A DNA stretch of 64,000 bases from an uncultured Lachnospiraceae bacterium (GCA_947164605.1 CAMUXE010000008.1:37204-101203); one strand, 5' to 3'; shown: positions 17,584 to 26,995, counted from the first letter of the stretch. Notes: generated from the sequence alone by a model not told the origin. Numbers and translations are program-made.

Positions 17584-17671
17584 AATCATGACTGATTCAT
17601 GCGGGGATTATGACAGATTCATGCGAGGATTATGACAGATTCATGTGAGAATCATGACTGATTTACGCGAG
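17584..17671. repeat. 4 x 22-nt tandem repeat
   Basis: Units at 17584, 17606, 17628 and 17650 follow GATTATGACAGATTCATGCGAG with small changes. The block ends 33 nt before the start of the J-like/TPR gene. Confidence 0.85.
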
Positions 17672-17704
17672 GCTCAAGCATTTTAATTTGGAGGAGAAAA
17701 ACAT

Positions 17705-20700
17705 ATGACAAAAATCGAAGTATATTCTATTCTCGGAATAGATGAGGGAAGCGACAGAGAGGCTATTGTAACTGCCTACAGAGAGAAGGTAGTTAAGGTA
17801 AATCCTGAGGATGACCAGGAAGGATTTATGCGCTTAAGAGAAGCTTATGAATTGGCTATCGCTAACCTGGAGAATCAGGAGAAGAAAGCCGGCGATGGCG
17901 ATGGAGAAGAGGCAAGTGAGAGCAATGAGTTGGTTGAGGAGAAGAGACTTATTCCACTCAACCTTTATGACGGCTATACATTTGCCGATGATTCGTACAT
18001 AGATGGACTGGTTAAGGAACATATAAAGAAGTTAATTTATATCTACTCAGACTTTGACAGAAGGTTAGATATAAAGGAGTGGGAGGCATGGTTTGCAGAT
18101 CCTGTATGCATAGAGCTTGACAGCGTCGATGCTATGAGAGAGGCGACTCTGGTATTCTTTATGTCTTTCTATAGGGTTCAAAAGGAAGTGTTCGAGCTTC
18201 TTGTAAAGAACTTTGATGTTGAAAATTCTATAGGGGAACTGACAGAAAAATTCCCTCCTGATTACTTAAATTTCCTTGTAGATTCAGCTAAAAACACGGA
18301 TTCACTAGACCTCAGAGACTATGTTGAGAGAAGTTCTTTAGAAGGCCCATTAGCTAATGAAATTGAAAATATTGACTTTAAGTCTGAAAAGAATGTCCTT
18401 GAGTGGCCTGAATATTACCTTATAGATGACCTTTATATCCGCTTATCTCAGGAAATGACAGGCAAAATACAGGAGTATATGTACGAGCTTGCAACATACC
18501 AGAATCTGCTTAAAGAGGAAGATGAGGACGATGAGGATCCAAAGAAGGCCGAGGAGAAGGCTAAGAATCTTCAGAATTGCCTAGAAAACAAGGAAAATAT
18601 TAAGAATACAATCCTTAATTTCTTGGAGAACAGGTCAAAATTCAGACTTACTTCATCTTATGAAATCGCTTTGATGCTCTTCATACTTGAAGTTTTAGAA
18701 GAGCAGGATAAGGCTTACAAGCTTGCATATGCGGTCCTTGTGGATGAAAAGATAAAATCAAATTACTTTACTAAGGCAGCAGCTATAAAGTCCTTAATTC
18801 ATGGCTTGAAACTTAAGAAGGATAGTGAATCATATGACCAGGCAGAGTATGATTTAGTATATGACAAGTGCCAAAAGGTGCTTGAGGAGCTTGAAGCAGA
18901 GCATCCTGATTATTTCGCAATCAAGAAGGCTCGCATGGTTATGCAGATTTTTGATGAAAACTGGAAGGATGCTGACGAGACTGCAGCAGATATCCTTCGT
19001 ATCAACAGCTACGAGTGGGAGGCTGTCTATATCGAGGATATTATATCTAAGAATTTGAGAAGTGGATATCTTGACAAGATTAAGGGCAGCGAGGCAAATC
19101 TTGATGATATACTTGAGTATGCTTGGTTGAGACTGAGAGAAGATGACTTTGATGAAGCTATTGCCCTCGTTGATGGACTTAATCTTGATGAAAAACATCT
19201 CTATCCATATTACAACATTTTAGGCAGATGTTATCTGGGAAAGAAAGAGTATGAAAAGGCTGCATCTTGTTTCGAGAAAACAAGTGTCTTGATGGATGAA
19301 AAGATTGAGCATTTTGAGGAACTTGAAAAGAGGGATTTGGACAGGGTTTCATGTGCATATCTTCCTTTCTATCTCTATGCTATAGCCAAGAGAAATCTTA
19401 AGGAGTACGATGAGGCTCTTACTTGGTTTGACAAGGCTATAGAGAGAACTAAAATTGAAAAGATTGCCGAGGAGTCGCTTAGAAAGAAGGATTGCAATAC
19501 AATTCTTCTTGAAAAGGGTAAACTTCTCTTTGATATGAAGCAGTTTAGAGAGGCTTATGATACATTTACCCCTCTTGTAGATACATACGAACTTGGCATG
19601 ATTGCAAGGGCAAGCAGAATAGAAGCGGCATATGAATTATTTGACACGAATGCTGTTATGGATGATTACTATGCCTTGATTTCTCAATATCCTAACTTTG
19701 CGCTTCCTTACTACATTGTAGGCCGTATGTTTATTGAAATGTCTAACTTTGAAGAGTTAAAGGAAATTGTGAAGAAGGCCAGAGAGGCTGAAATTACTAA
19801 TGATTTGATAGATGTTCTTGAAGCCGCCCTTCTGAGAAATGATGAGAAGTACGACCAGGCTTTGGCAATCTATGACAAGCTCCTTCTTGCCAGCAAGGAT
19901 TGGGATGAAAGATATGACCACTTCAGAGATGAGATTTTCTCTGATGCAGCAAGAGCTTACCTGACTTTGAGCAAGAGAGAGGGCGATAGAGAAAAGGCAA
20001 AGCAGTGTATAGAAAATACTCTGTCACGCGATAAGAAGCATTGGCGAATGCTTTGGAATGCCAGTATTTACGGTGAAAAGTATGAAGATGATTCAGAGGA
20101 GACAATAAAGGCTGAGGAAGCCTTCAAAACTCTTATTGAGACCTATCCAAATGCGGCATCTGTTTATTTTGAGTACTCTAAGTACTTGCTTAGAAAGCAT
20201 AAGGATACAAGTATCGAAAAAAGATTTGACCTCTTATGTGAGACTCTGAAAGCTGATAATGAACATCTTTATGCCAATTATTATCTGATGAAAATCATGA
20301 TGGATGTATATTCACATGGTTATGAATACTCAAAGAGACCTTACTATGAGAAGGCTATAGAGTATGCTACTAGACAGATTGAGATAGATGATGTAGCTTA
20401 TTACTATATCGAGAGAGCTTGGGTTTACTTTGCTGGAGCTGATACAAAGCTTGCACTTGAGGATATCAACAAGGCTATAGAACTTGAAGAGGACAATATA
20501 TATGCTTATAATTGTAAGGGTGAGATTTGTTTGGATCTTAAGCTTTACGACGAAGCTATAGCTGCCCTTAAAAAAGGTGTGGAGTTATACAAGGAAGAGA
20601 CCACTACTTCGCCATTCAAGAATCTTATAAAGGCCTACCTTATGAGTTGGAATGCAAACGGTAAGAGAAAGCCTGAAGTGCTTGATGAGGCTCTAAACCT

Positions 20701-21727
20701 AGCTAATAGACTGCAGCAGATAGAGGATACAAGAAGAGTTGATGATCTTATCTATGACATAGAGCATAAGAGACAGAACTTTGAATACTGTATCGCTCAC
20801 AGGCAGAAAATTTATGAGAGAGACCTTGAAGCATTTAAGAAGGATTCAAGTGTAAAACTTTTGAGTTTTGCCTTCAACTCTTGTGTTAAGGTGGCTGGGG
20901 TTGCGGCTGAGTCAGGTAATGAGGCTCTTGCTAAGAAGTATGAAAAGACTGCTTTAGATATGCTTAATAACCACAAACTTTTACCTAACTTCTTTAATAA
21001 GGTTAGCTTTATAGACAAGTTAAAGAGCTCAAGAAATTCAAATGATCTCTTCTATATAGGGCGCATGTACAACAATCTAGCAGAGTACTGCTTGTACGAT
21101 TTAAGAGATTATTCAAAGGCAACATATTACTATAATTTCTTCTATGCCATCAAGGATTGGAAGAATAAGAATGTATGCGATGATAATATACACGAATTGA
21201 GACATTATGCTCTAGCTTTGGCCTATGAGGGCAAAAAGGATGAGTCTGAGCTTATTGCAAATCAGGTTCTGTCTATATGTGAGCATTATGGCACAGGGCT
21301 TACTGATGATGAGAAGAGAATACTTGAGAAGAGCGGCAAGGCTGTACTTCCTGATAATTACTCTACAAGATTTTGTCAGGATCAGATCAATCAGTGGCCG
21401 GAATCTTTGAGAAAGTATGCAAATTATCTTCTTGGCACAACAAGCGAGTCCCTTTCAAGGGTAAATGTCGGAGCATGTCTCGCCCTGACTAACCGCATGG
21501 ATGAGATGAAGCAGGTTTTAGGACCTGCCAGTGAGTGTGTCCCATGTAATTTCTGTAAGTGCCATACTTGTTTTGATATCTTACTTGTATATGCTGATAT
21601 GGCAATGATTGCCGGAGATTTCAGAAAAGCGCTTGGCTTCTATGAGACATGCTATGATATAGCACCGGATGATCCAGAGATGATCATGGCTATAAGATAT
21701 ATTAAGAAAAAACTTGGAGAAAAATAA
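17705..21727 (+). CDS. Giant TPR protein with N-terminal J-like domain, partner of the adjacent Hsp70
   Basis: A 1340-residue protein. Residues 1-58 have the J-domain layout (VYSILGIDEGSDREAIVTAY, then FMRLREAYELA), but the HPD tripeptide that stimulates Hsp70 ATPase is replaced by NPE in KVNPEDD. An acidic linker follows, then many tetratricopeptide repeats through the rest (for example ILGRCYLGKKEYEKAASCFE and AYNCKGEICLDLKLYDEAI). A Cys-rich motif CVPCNFCKCHTC near the C-terminus could bind metal. The stop codon overlaps the start of the hscC-like gene (TAATG), so the two are translationally coupled. It is most likely an adaptor presenting clients to that Hsp70 (inference). GGAGG precedes the ATG. 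Confidence 0.85.
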   Translation: MTKIEVYSILGIDEGSDREAIVTAYREKVVKVNPEDDQEGFMRLREAYELAIANLENQEKKAGDGDGEEASESNELVEEKRLIPLNLYDGYTFADDSYIDGLVKEHIKKLIYIYSDFDRRLDIKEWEAWFADPVCIELDSVDAMREATLVFFMSFYRVQKEVFELLVKNFDVENSIGELTEKFPPDYLNFLVDSAKNTDSLDLRDYVERSSLEGPLANEIENIDFKSEKNVLEWPEYYLIDDLYIRLSQEMTGKIQEYMYELATYQNLLKEEDEDDEDPKKAEEKAKNLQNCLENKENIKNTILNFLENRSKFRLTSSYEIALMLFILEVLEEQDKAYKLAYAVLVDEKIKSNYFTKAAAIKSLIHGLKLKKDSESYDQAEYDLVYDKCQKVLEELEAEHPDYFAIKKARMVMQIFDENWKDADETAADILRINSYEWEAVYIEDIISKNLRSGYLDKIKGSEANLDDILEYAWLRLREDDFDEAIALVDGLNLDEKHLYPYYNILGRCYLGKKEYEKAASCFEKTSVLMDEKIEHFEELEKRDLDRVSCAYLPFYLYAIAKRNLKEYDEALTWFDKAIERTKIEKIAEESLRKKDCNTILLEKGKLLFDMKQFREAYDTFTPLVDTYELGMIARASRIEAAYELFDTNAVMDDYYALISQYPNFALPYYIVGRMFIEMSNFEELKEIVKKAREAEITNDLIDVLEAALLRNDEKYDQALAIYDKLLLASKDWDERYDHFRDEIFSDAARAYLTLSKREGDREKAKQCIENTLSRDKKHWRMLWNASIYGEKYEDDSEETIKAEEAFKTLIETYPNAASVYFEYSKYLLRKHKDTSIEKRFDLLCETLKADNEHLYANYYLMKIMMDVYSHGYEYSKRPYYEKAIEYATRQIEIDDVAYYYIERAWVYFAGADTKLALEDINKAIELEEDNIYAYNCKGEICLDLKLYDEAIAALKKGVELYKEETTTSPFKNLIKAYLMSWNANGKRKPEVLDEALNLANRLQQIEDTRRVDDLIYDIEHKRQNFEYCIAHRQKIYERDLEAFKKDSSVKLLSFAFNSCVKVAGVAAESGNEALAKKYEKTALDMLNNHKLLPNFFNKVSFIDKLKSSRNSNDLFYIGRMYNNLAEYCLYDLRDYSKATYYYNFFYAIKDWKNKNVCDDNIHELRHYALALAYEGKKDESELIANQVLSICEHYGTGLTDDEKRILEKSGKAVLPDNYSTRFCQDQINQWPESLRKYANYLLGTTSESLSRVNVGACLALTNRMDEMKQVLGPASECVPCNFCKCHTCFDILLVYADMAMIAGDFRKALGFYETCYDIAPDDPEMIMAIRYIKKKLGEK

Positions 21728-23418
21728 TGATAGTTGGAATTGATTTAGGTACAACCAACAGCTTGGTTGCCTACTATACTGATGAAGGTCCTAAGATAAT
21801 ACCTAATCGTTTAGGCTCACACATTACACCTTCTGTAGTCAGTATTGATGATAATAATATATATGTGGGTGATACTGCTAAGGAGCGAGCTCGCCTGCAT
21901 CCTGAGCAGAGCGCTGAGGTCTTTAAGAGAGATATGGGTAGCAAAAGGGTCTTCAAGCTGGGTTCCAAGGAATTCAGCGCCCAAGAGCTGTCTAGCTTTG
22001 TTTTGAGATCTCTCAAGGAAGATGCTGAAGCTTTTCTGGGGCAGCCAGTTGAAGAGGCTGTAATCAGTGTTCCTGCTTACTTTAATGATATGCGCCGTAA
22101 GGCCACAAAGAGAGCCGGAGAGCTTGCTGGACTTAAAGTTGAGCGTATCATTAATGAACCCACAGCAGCAGCTATTGCCTATGGACTATATGATGGCAAG
22201 AAAAGTTCAAAAAACTTAGTATTTGACCTAGGAGGCGGTACTCTTGATGTGTCAATTCTTGATTACTTCTCGCCAATACTTGAAGTTAGGGCAGTCGCCG
22301 GAGACAATTTCCTTGGAGGCGAGGATTTTACTAAGGTTGTTGAGGATCTTTTCTTTGGAAGCAATCCTATCTTAGATAGGGAGAAGCTTTCTATGAAAGA
22401 CCTTGCTATGGTCAGAAAGGCAGCTGAGCTTACAAAACAGGGAGTATCAAAAGACGGCTCATCAGTCATGAGAGTTGTTATAGATGGCAAGGAGTATACT
22501 TATAAGCTGACTTATGAGAATTATGAAAATGCCTTAAAACCGCTCTATGACAGGATTAGAATCCCAGTGAGAAGAGCTCTGACAGATGCAAAGCTCAAGC
22601 TCTCTGATATAGACAAGGTAGTGCTTGTAGGCGGCGCTACCAAGTATGTGGGAGTCAGAAGCTTTGTCGGTAAGATATTCCACACTTTCCCAAGTACCGA
22701 TTGCAATCCTGATGAGGCTATAGCTCTAGGAGCAGCCATCGAGGCTGCTATGAAGGACAGAGCCTTTGCTGTTAAGGAGGTTATCCTTACAGATGTGTGT
22801 CCTTTCACTATGGGAACAGAAGTCTGTGTGGACAGAGGTGATGGAATCAAGGAAAATGGACACTACAGTCCTATAATCGAGAGAAATACCATTATTCCAG
22901 CATCGAGAACTAAAACTTTTTACACTTCATATGACAATCAGACTAAGATTAATGTCAATATATTGCAGGGAGAGAGCAGATTTGCCGAGAATAACCTTGA
23001 AATTGGTGAGCTTGAGATAGAGGTTCCAAAAAACAAGGAGGGCATGGAGTCTGTCGATGTTACATACACCTACGACATCAACTCTATCCTTGAGGTTGAA
23101 GTTAAGGTTAACTCTACAGGACGTCAGTACAAGAAGATTATCAAGGGTCAGTACACTGATATGACTGATGAGGAGATTGAGGCTAGGTTTAAGGAATTGT
23201 CTTACTTAAAGATTGCCCCAAGGGACCAGGAGGAGAACAAGCTTGTTCTCTTAAGATCTGAGAGACTTTACGAGGAGTTGCTTGGCAATGACAGGGATTA
23301 TCTTGAGAGTGAGATTGTTAAATTCGAGTATGCCCTTATGGGACAGGATAAGAGGCAGATTGAGCTCTTGAGAAAGAGACTGACTGCCGTTATGGATGAG
23401 ATTGAGGCTGGATTCTAA
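21727..23418 (+). CDS. hscC: HscC-type Hsp70 chaperone
   Basis: At 563 residues this is shorter than DnaK and matches HscC, a specialised Hsp70 lacking most of the C-terminal lid. The nucleotide-binding domain shows IDLGTTNSLV (phosphate 1), VISVPAYFND, INEPTAAAIAYGL, FDLGGGTLDVSI (phosphate 2) and VGGATKYVGV (adenosine). The substrate-binding domain begins near residue 370. The start codon overlaps the end of the J-like/TPR gene. In E. coli hscC sits beside a J-protein gene, a parallel organisation. The client here is unknown. Confidence 0.92.
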   Translation: MIVGIDLGTTNSLVAYYTDEGPKIIPNRLGSHITPSVVSIDDNNIYVGDTAKERARLHPEQSAEVFKRDMGSKRVFKLGSKEFSAQELSSFVLRSLKEDAEAFLGQPVEEAVISVPAYFNDMRRKATKRAGELAGLKVERIINEPTAAAIAYGLYDGKKSSKNLVFDLGGGTLDVSILDYFSPILEVRAVAGDNFLGGEDFTKVVEDLFFGSNPILDREKLSMKDLAMVRKAAELTKQGVSKDGSSVMRVVIDGKEYTYKLTYENYENALKPLYDRIRIPVRRALTDAKLKLSDIDKVVLVGGATKYVGVRSFVGKIFHTFPSTDCNPDEAIALGAAIEAAMKDRAFAVKEVILTDVCPFTMGTEVCVDRGDGIKENGHYSPIIERNTIIPASRTKTFYTSYDNQTKINVNILQGESRFAENNLEIGELEIEVPKNKEGMESVDVTYTYDINSILEVEVKVNSTGRQYKKIIKGQYTDMTDEEIEARFKELSYLKIAPRDQEENKLVLLRSERLYEELLGNDRDYLESEIVKFEYALMGQDKRQIELLRKRLTAVMDEIEAGF

Positions 23419-23467
23419 ATAGAGGAATCTAAATATAAGATTCTATATACAGGATTAAGGAGTTAAG

Positions 23468-23812
23468 ATGGCTAAAAAGATTTTATACTGCATAGGCGCT
23501 TGCAGGCTCACAGAAGATGAGGATAAGGGACTAGGTAAGGTTACAAGGACTCTTTTGGAGTTTAAAAAACATGACAATATTGAGGTTGATGTGTGCTTTT
23601 TTCCAGATGATTTAGATCAGTGGAGAAAGGTGGACATGAAGGCAAGCAACGAGCTTTTCAATCTTATAGCCCAGGAGGATGGCCTAAATGTTTTAAGAAG
23701 CACCGCAAACCTTGATCCTGATGCATATGACGCTTATTACGGTGACGCATCACCTCTGGTTCTTAAGATGACTGAAAAGAAGAAGCCTGCAATGCTGGCT
23801 TCAAGGGATTAG
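23468..23812 (+). CDS. Hypothetical protein downstream of hscC
   Basis: A 114-residue soluble protein I do not recognise. It starts with an alternating hydrophobic strand (KKILYCIGACRLT) and is acidic in the middle (FFPDDLDQW). There is no signal peptide, membrane span or known motif. AAGGAG lies 3 nt before the ATG. It follows the Hsp70 by 49 bp in the same direction, so it is probably the third gene of the chaperone operon. Confidence 0.6.
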   Translation: MAKKILYCIGACRLTEDEDKGLGKVTRTLLEFKKHDNIEVDVCFFPDDLDQWRKVDMKASNELFNLIAQEDGLNVLRSTANLDPDAYDAYYGDASPLVLKMTEKKKPAMLASRD

Positions 23813-23916
23813 AGCCAGACAATTTTATGATTAGCTGCTGCACACTCGTGACCTAACTTGCGTGAGGCTTTGCTAATGCTATGCTGATTTTTTGTTAATG
23901 TTTTGCAGGAGGTAAT

Positions 23917-24501
23917 ATGCAGGATAGATTAGAAAATTTTAAAAGAACAGTTAGAGCAAACAGGTCATATAGAAGATTTTTTGAGGATGTGAGAGTATCC
24001 GATGAAACTCTGACTGACCTGCTTGAATTGGCGAGAACCACAGCGAGTGGGCAAAACAACCAGGTGACTAGGTTTGCTTTGGTTAGTGAGCCTGACAGAT
24101 GCCAAGATCTTTTTAAGCTCCTCAGATGGGCCGGAGCACTTAAGGATTGGGATGGCCCAGAAGCAGGCGAGAGGCCAAGTGCCTATATAGTTCTAGTCAG
24201 CCCTAAGAAGGTAAATGCTGCATGGGATGAGGGAATCATAGCTCAGACAATTCTACTTGGCGCCTCAGAAATCGGACTTGGCGGTTGTATGCTTGGCAGT
24301 ATTGACAGACTTGAGATATGCAATACATTAAAGCTTGACCCAGAGACTCAGTGGCCAAAGCTTGTAATTGCCTTGGGAAAGCCTAAGGAAGAAGTAGTTA
24401 TAGAGGATGTCAGACAAGATCAAAATCTAAAGTACTATAGAGATGAGAAGCAGGTTCACCATGTGCCCAAGATAGTGCTTGAGGATTTGATTATTAGATA
24501 G
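23917..24501 (+). CDS. Nitroreductase-family protein
   Basis: The 194-residue protein has nitroreductase landmarks. RANRSYRRFFEDV near residue 13 binds FMN phosphate, ARTTASGQNNQ is the flavin loop, and IGLGGCMLG plus VIALGKP form the dimer-side flavin contacts. It is longer than the copy at 4405 and belongs to another branch. It likely reduces a nitro- or quinone-type substrate with NAD(P)H. GCAGGAGG lies 5 nt upstream of the ATG. A 104-bp gap separates it from the chaperone operon. Confidence 0.88.
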   Translation: MQDRLENFKRTVRANRSYRRFFEDVRVSDETLTDLLELARTTASGQNNQVTRFALVSEPDRCQDLFKLLRWAGALKDWDGPEAGERPSAYIVLVSPKKVNAAWDEGIIAQTILLGASEIGLGGCMLGSIDRLEICNTLKLDPETQWPKLVIALGKPKEEVVIEDVRQDQNLKYYRDEKQVHHVPKIVLEDLIIR

Positions 24502-24576
24502 GGGGACAGTTAAATTGAGATATCAAAATGAGGCTACAAAATTTATGAGGAAAAGATTATCAAAGATTGCCCAATG

Positions 24577-24720
24577 ATATCAATGATCTTGAAGTGGGTA
24601 AGGCCTATCTATTGTCTGATAAAAAATTTGGATGGTGTATCTTACCTTTGTGGATCCAGTAATTAAAGATGGAAAAGTAGTTATAAGTCTAGCTGGAGTA
24701 AAATATTTCATTCAAATCCT
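24577..24720 (+). pseudogene. Degraded small coding remnant
   Basis: In a 400-bp gap without intact genes, one frame reads INDLEVGKAYLLSDKKFGW and then a neighbouring frame reads YLTFVDPVIKDGKVV followed by ISLAGVKYFIQIL. Both look like real protein, joined by a frameshift near 24637, and no start codon serves them. The family is not recognised. Confidence 0.4.
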
Positions 24721-24753
24721 CCTTGTTCAAAAATGGACAGGGAGGACTTTTTA
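24717..24753 (+). terminator. Rho-independent terminator
   Basis: TCCTCCTTGT pairs with ACAGGGAGGA (one G-U) around a 10-nt loop, followed by CTTTTT. Confidence 0.8.
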
Positions 24754-24815
24754 AAATTCACTTAAAATTTTTTAAATTAAAAAACAAGAATAACATTTCA
24801 TTTTTGAATTATGCG

Positions 24816-24824
24816 TGTTATAAT
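24816..24824 (+). promoter_or_regulatory. Extended -10 promoter of the sugar kinase gene
   Basis: TG-T-TATAAT, a perfect extended -10, lies 84 nt before the kinase start. No clear -35 is seen at the usual distance. Confidence 0.55.
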
Positions 24825-24907
24825 AAGTCTAACTGTGCAGGGGTATATCTCTGTGGACAGAATAACACTATAATGCCGGCATGTCCGGTGAATTTATGGA
24901 GGGTAAC

Positions 24908-26005
24908 ATGGATTTAAATTTAAGACCATCAAAAGACTGCATGTTTGACGCAGTTTCTTTAGGAGAGGTAATGCTTCGTCTTGATCCGGGCGAAGGTAGA
25001 ATTCGTACAGCAAGATCATTCAGAGCTTGGGAAGGCGGCGGAGAGTATAACGTAATCAGAGGTCTTCGTAAGTGCTTCGGTATGAAAACAGCTGTTCTTA
25101 CAGCTCTTGCTGATAATGAAGTAGGTCGTCTTGTAGAGGATTTCATGATGCAGGGTGGCGTTGATACTTCTCTTGTAAAGTGGATGGACACAGACGGTAT
25201 TGGCCGTATTTGCAGAAACGGTCTCAACTTCACAGAGCGTGGATTTGGTATCCGTGGTGCTAAGGGTTGCTCAGATAGAGCTAATACAGCTATTTCTAAG
25301 GCTACTCCAGCTGATTTTGATTTTGATTACATCTTCGGTGAGCTTGGTGTTAGATGGCTCCACACAGGTGGTATCTATGCAGCTCTTTCAGAGCAGGCTT
25401 CAGAGACAGTAATCGCTGCTATTAAGACAGCTAAGAAGTATGGCACAATCGTATCTTACGATCTTAACTACCGTCCTTCAATGTGGTCAGCAATCGGTGG
25501 CCAGGCTAAGGCTCAGGAAGTTAACAAGGAAATCGCTAAGTATGTTGATGTTATGATCGGTAACGAGGAAGACTTCACAGCTTGCCTTGGTTTCGAAATC
25601 GAAGGTAACGACGCTGATCTTAAGACTCTTAACCTTGATGGTTACAAGAAGATGATCAACACAGCAGCTGCTACATATCCTAACTTCAAGGCTGTTGCTA
25701 CAACACTTCGTCAGGTTAAGACAGCTACAGTTAACGATTGGTCAGCTATTTGCTGGGCTGATGGCGAAATCTTCAAGGCTGCTGATTACAAGGGCCTTGA
25801 GATTATGGACCGTGTAGGCGGTGGTGATTCATTCGCTTCAGGTCTTATCTATGGTCTTATGACAACAGGCGACGCTGAGAAGGCTGTTAACTACGGTGCA
25901 GCTCACGGTGCTCTTGCTATGACAACTCCTGGTGATACTTCTATGGCAAATGTTAAGGAAGTTGAAGGAATCATGGGTGGCGCTGGCGCTCGTGTTCAGA
26001 GATAA
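24908..26005 (+). CDS. kdgK: PfkB-family sugar kinase, probably 2-keto-3-deoxygluconate kinase
   Basis: The 366-residue ribokinase-fold protein starts at ATG 24908, because GGAGGG ends only 4 nt before it; in-frame ATGs at 24881 and 24896 lack such a site. SLGEVMLRLDPG opens the PfkB domain, EGGGEYNVIRGL binds the sugar, and DRVGGGDSFASGLIYG is the C-terminal signature with the catalytic Asp. It resembles KDG kinases that phosphorylate 2-keto-3-deoxygluconate in pectin/glucuronate breakdown; fructokinase is the alternative. Its codon choice (CGT, GGT, AAC, TTC, ATC) differs from its AGA/ATA-using neighbours, which suggests strong expression. Confidence 0.82.
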   Translation: MDLNLRPSKDCMFDAVSLGEVMLRLDPGEGRIRTARSFRAWEGGGEYNVIRGLRKCFGMKTAVLTALADNEVGRLVEDFMMQGGVDTSLVKWMDTDGIGRICRNGLNFTERGFGIRGAKGCSDRANTAISKATPADFDFDYIFGELGVRWLHTGGIYAALSEQASETVIAAIKTAKKYGTIVSYDLNYRPSMWSAIGGQAKAQEVNKEIAKYVDVMIGNEEDFTACLGFEIEGNDADLKTLNLDGYKKMINTAAATYPNFKAVATTLRQVKTATVNDWSAICWADGEIFKAADYKGLEIMDRVGGGDSFASGLIYGLMTTGDAEKAVNYGAAHGALAMTTPGDTSMANVKEVEGIMGGAGARVQR

Positions 26006-26050
26006 TTTCTGACAAGAATTTAATCTACTCCTGATTGGGTAGAAAAACAT

Positions 26051-26102
26051 AAACCGATAGCTATAATTGGGCTCTTGCTTGATTGTGGCTATCGGTTTTT
26101 TT
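26051..26102 (+). terminator. Terminator after the kinase gene
   Basis: AACCGATAGC (26052-26061) pairs perfectly with GCTATCGGTT (26088-26097), followed by TTTTTTT. Confidence 0.85.
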
Positions 26103-26168
26103 GCTTTAGATCGATGGTGTGCAAGATTGTGGCTATCTGTTTTTAGCTTTAAATCGATGGCGCGCAAA
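26081..26168. repeat. 44-bp tandem duplication covering the terminator 3' arm
   Basis: GATTGTGGCTATCGGTTTTT...ATCGATGGTGTGCAA recurs 44 bp later with scattered changes. The second copy no longer matches the terminator's 5' arm perfectly. Confidence 0.8.
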
Positions 26169-26264
26169 TTAGTCTGGTATAGACCTGTGGACTTATAATT
26201 GAAGTCACACATACAAATGAAGGCCAATATAATAATTAGTCCAGCATACAATTAGACTGGCAAC

Positions 26265-26293
26265 TTTACAAATATTTTTAAAGATGGTATCAT
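26265..26293 (+). promoter_or_regulatory. Promoter of the preQ1 operon
   Basis: TTTACA (26265-26270), a 17-nt spacer and TATCAT (26288-26293). The start would fall near 26300, just before the preQ1 riboswitch. Confidence 0.7.
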
Positions 26294-26313
26294 ATTCAAA
26301 TTGAATTAAATAT

Positions 26314-26354
26314 GACAGTTCGCTGGTACCATCCTGTCACAAAACAAAACTAGG
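26314..26354 (+). promoter_or_regulatory. preQ1-I riboswitch
   Basis: A five-base-pair stem GACAG/CTGTC (26314-26318 with 26334-26338) encloses a 15-nt loop TTCGCTGGTACCATC. An A-rich tail ACAAAACAAAACTAGGG follows, which can fold back as the H-type pseudoknot. This is the minimal preQ1-I plan (compare the CUGGG...CCCAG...AACAAAACAAGG form, from memory). It lies between the promoter and the queD operon, all of whose products make preQ1. Confidence 0.8.
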
Positions 26355-26450
26355 GCTTTAGCTAATCAATTTGGTTGGCTTATTTATGTGTCTTATTTAG
26401 ATGCTTTATCTAGTTGGCTTATTTATGTGCCTTATAATTATGTTTACGAT

Positions 26451-26480
26451 AGTGTGCCGGTTTTCTGGCACACTTTTTTT
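26451..26480 (+). terminator. Leader terminator ahead of queD
   Basis: AGTGTGCC/GGCACACT with an 8-nt loop and seven T residues, 18 nt before the queD start. It is the probable off state of the preQ1 riboswitch. Between aptamer and terminator a 39-bp direct repeat (TTGGCTTATTTATGTG at 26375 and 26414) lies in the linker; no clear antiterminator pairing was found. Confidence 0.75.
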
Positions 26481-26498
26481 ATATATAGAGGAGTTCTT

Positions 26499-26906
26499 AT
26501 GTATACAGTTTCTACAGAGGCTAGCTTTGACTCAGCCCATTTTTTAAAGAATTATGACGGCAAATGTGCCAATCTCCACGGACATCGCTGGAGGGTCCTA
26601 GTTGAGGTTAAGGCCGAAAAGCTTGGAGATGACAGCATGGTTATCGATTTCACTGATTTGAAAAGAGATTTAAAGGAAATAGCAGATTTTCATGATCATT
26701 GCCTGATTATAGAGAAGGACTCATTGAAGGATGAGACTCTTGCCTGTCTTAAGGCTGAAAATTTCAGAATAGTTGAAGTCCCTTTTAGACCTACAGCTGA
26801 GTGCTTTGCCAAGTACTTCTGCGAATTGATGAGAGCTAAGGGCCATAATATCAGCAAGGTTTCTGTCTATGAGACACCTAACAACTGTGCTACATATGAG
26901 GATTAG
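26499..26906 (+). CDS. queD: 6-carboxy-5,6,7,8-tetrahydropterin synthase QueD
   Basis: Step 2 of preQ1 synthesis: dihydroneopterin triphosphate to carboxytetrahydropterin. The start at 26499 is chosen for AGAGGAG 5 nt upstream; the longer open frame from 26388 would run through the leader terminator. The 135 residues include the zinc ligands in FDSAHFL and NLHGHRW, the catalytic Cys in DGKCANLHGH and the C-terminal YETPNN motif. It is the first gene of queD-queE-folE-queC-queF. Confidence 0.95.
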   Translation: MYTVSTEASFDSAHFLKNYDGKCANLHGHRWRVLVEVKAEKLGDDSMVIDFTDLKRDLKEIADFHDHCLIIEKDSLKDETLACLKAENFRIVEVPFRPTAECFAKYFCELMRAKGHNISKVSVYETPNNCATYED

Positions 26907-26995
26907 TTGAGAATCAAATTTAAGAAAGCTAGTGAGTCATATGACTGGCTTGGAATTAAAGAAGGCTTATTCAGGCTGACATTAAGGATGTTTTT

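Noticed and set aside
15381..17671. CRISPR-like direct repeats near LicD
   Set aside because: These are contiguous tandem repeats without spacers.
26388..26498. N-terminal extension of QueD
   Set aside because: It would be translated through the leader terminator hairpin, and the normal QueD start has its own ribosome site.
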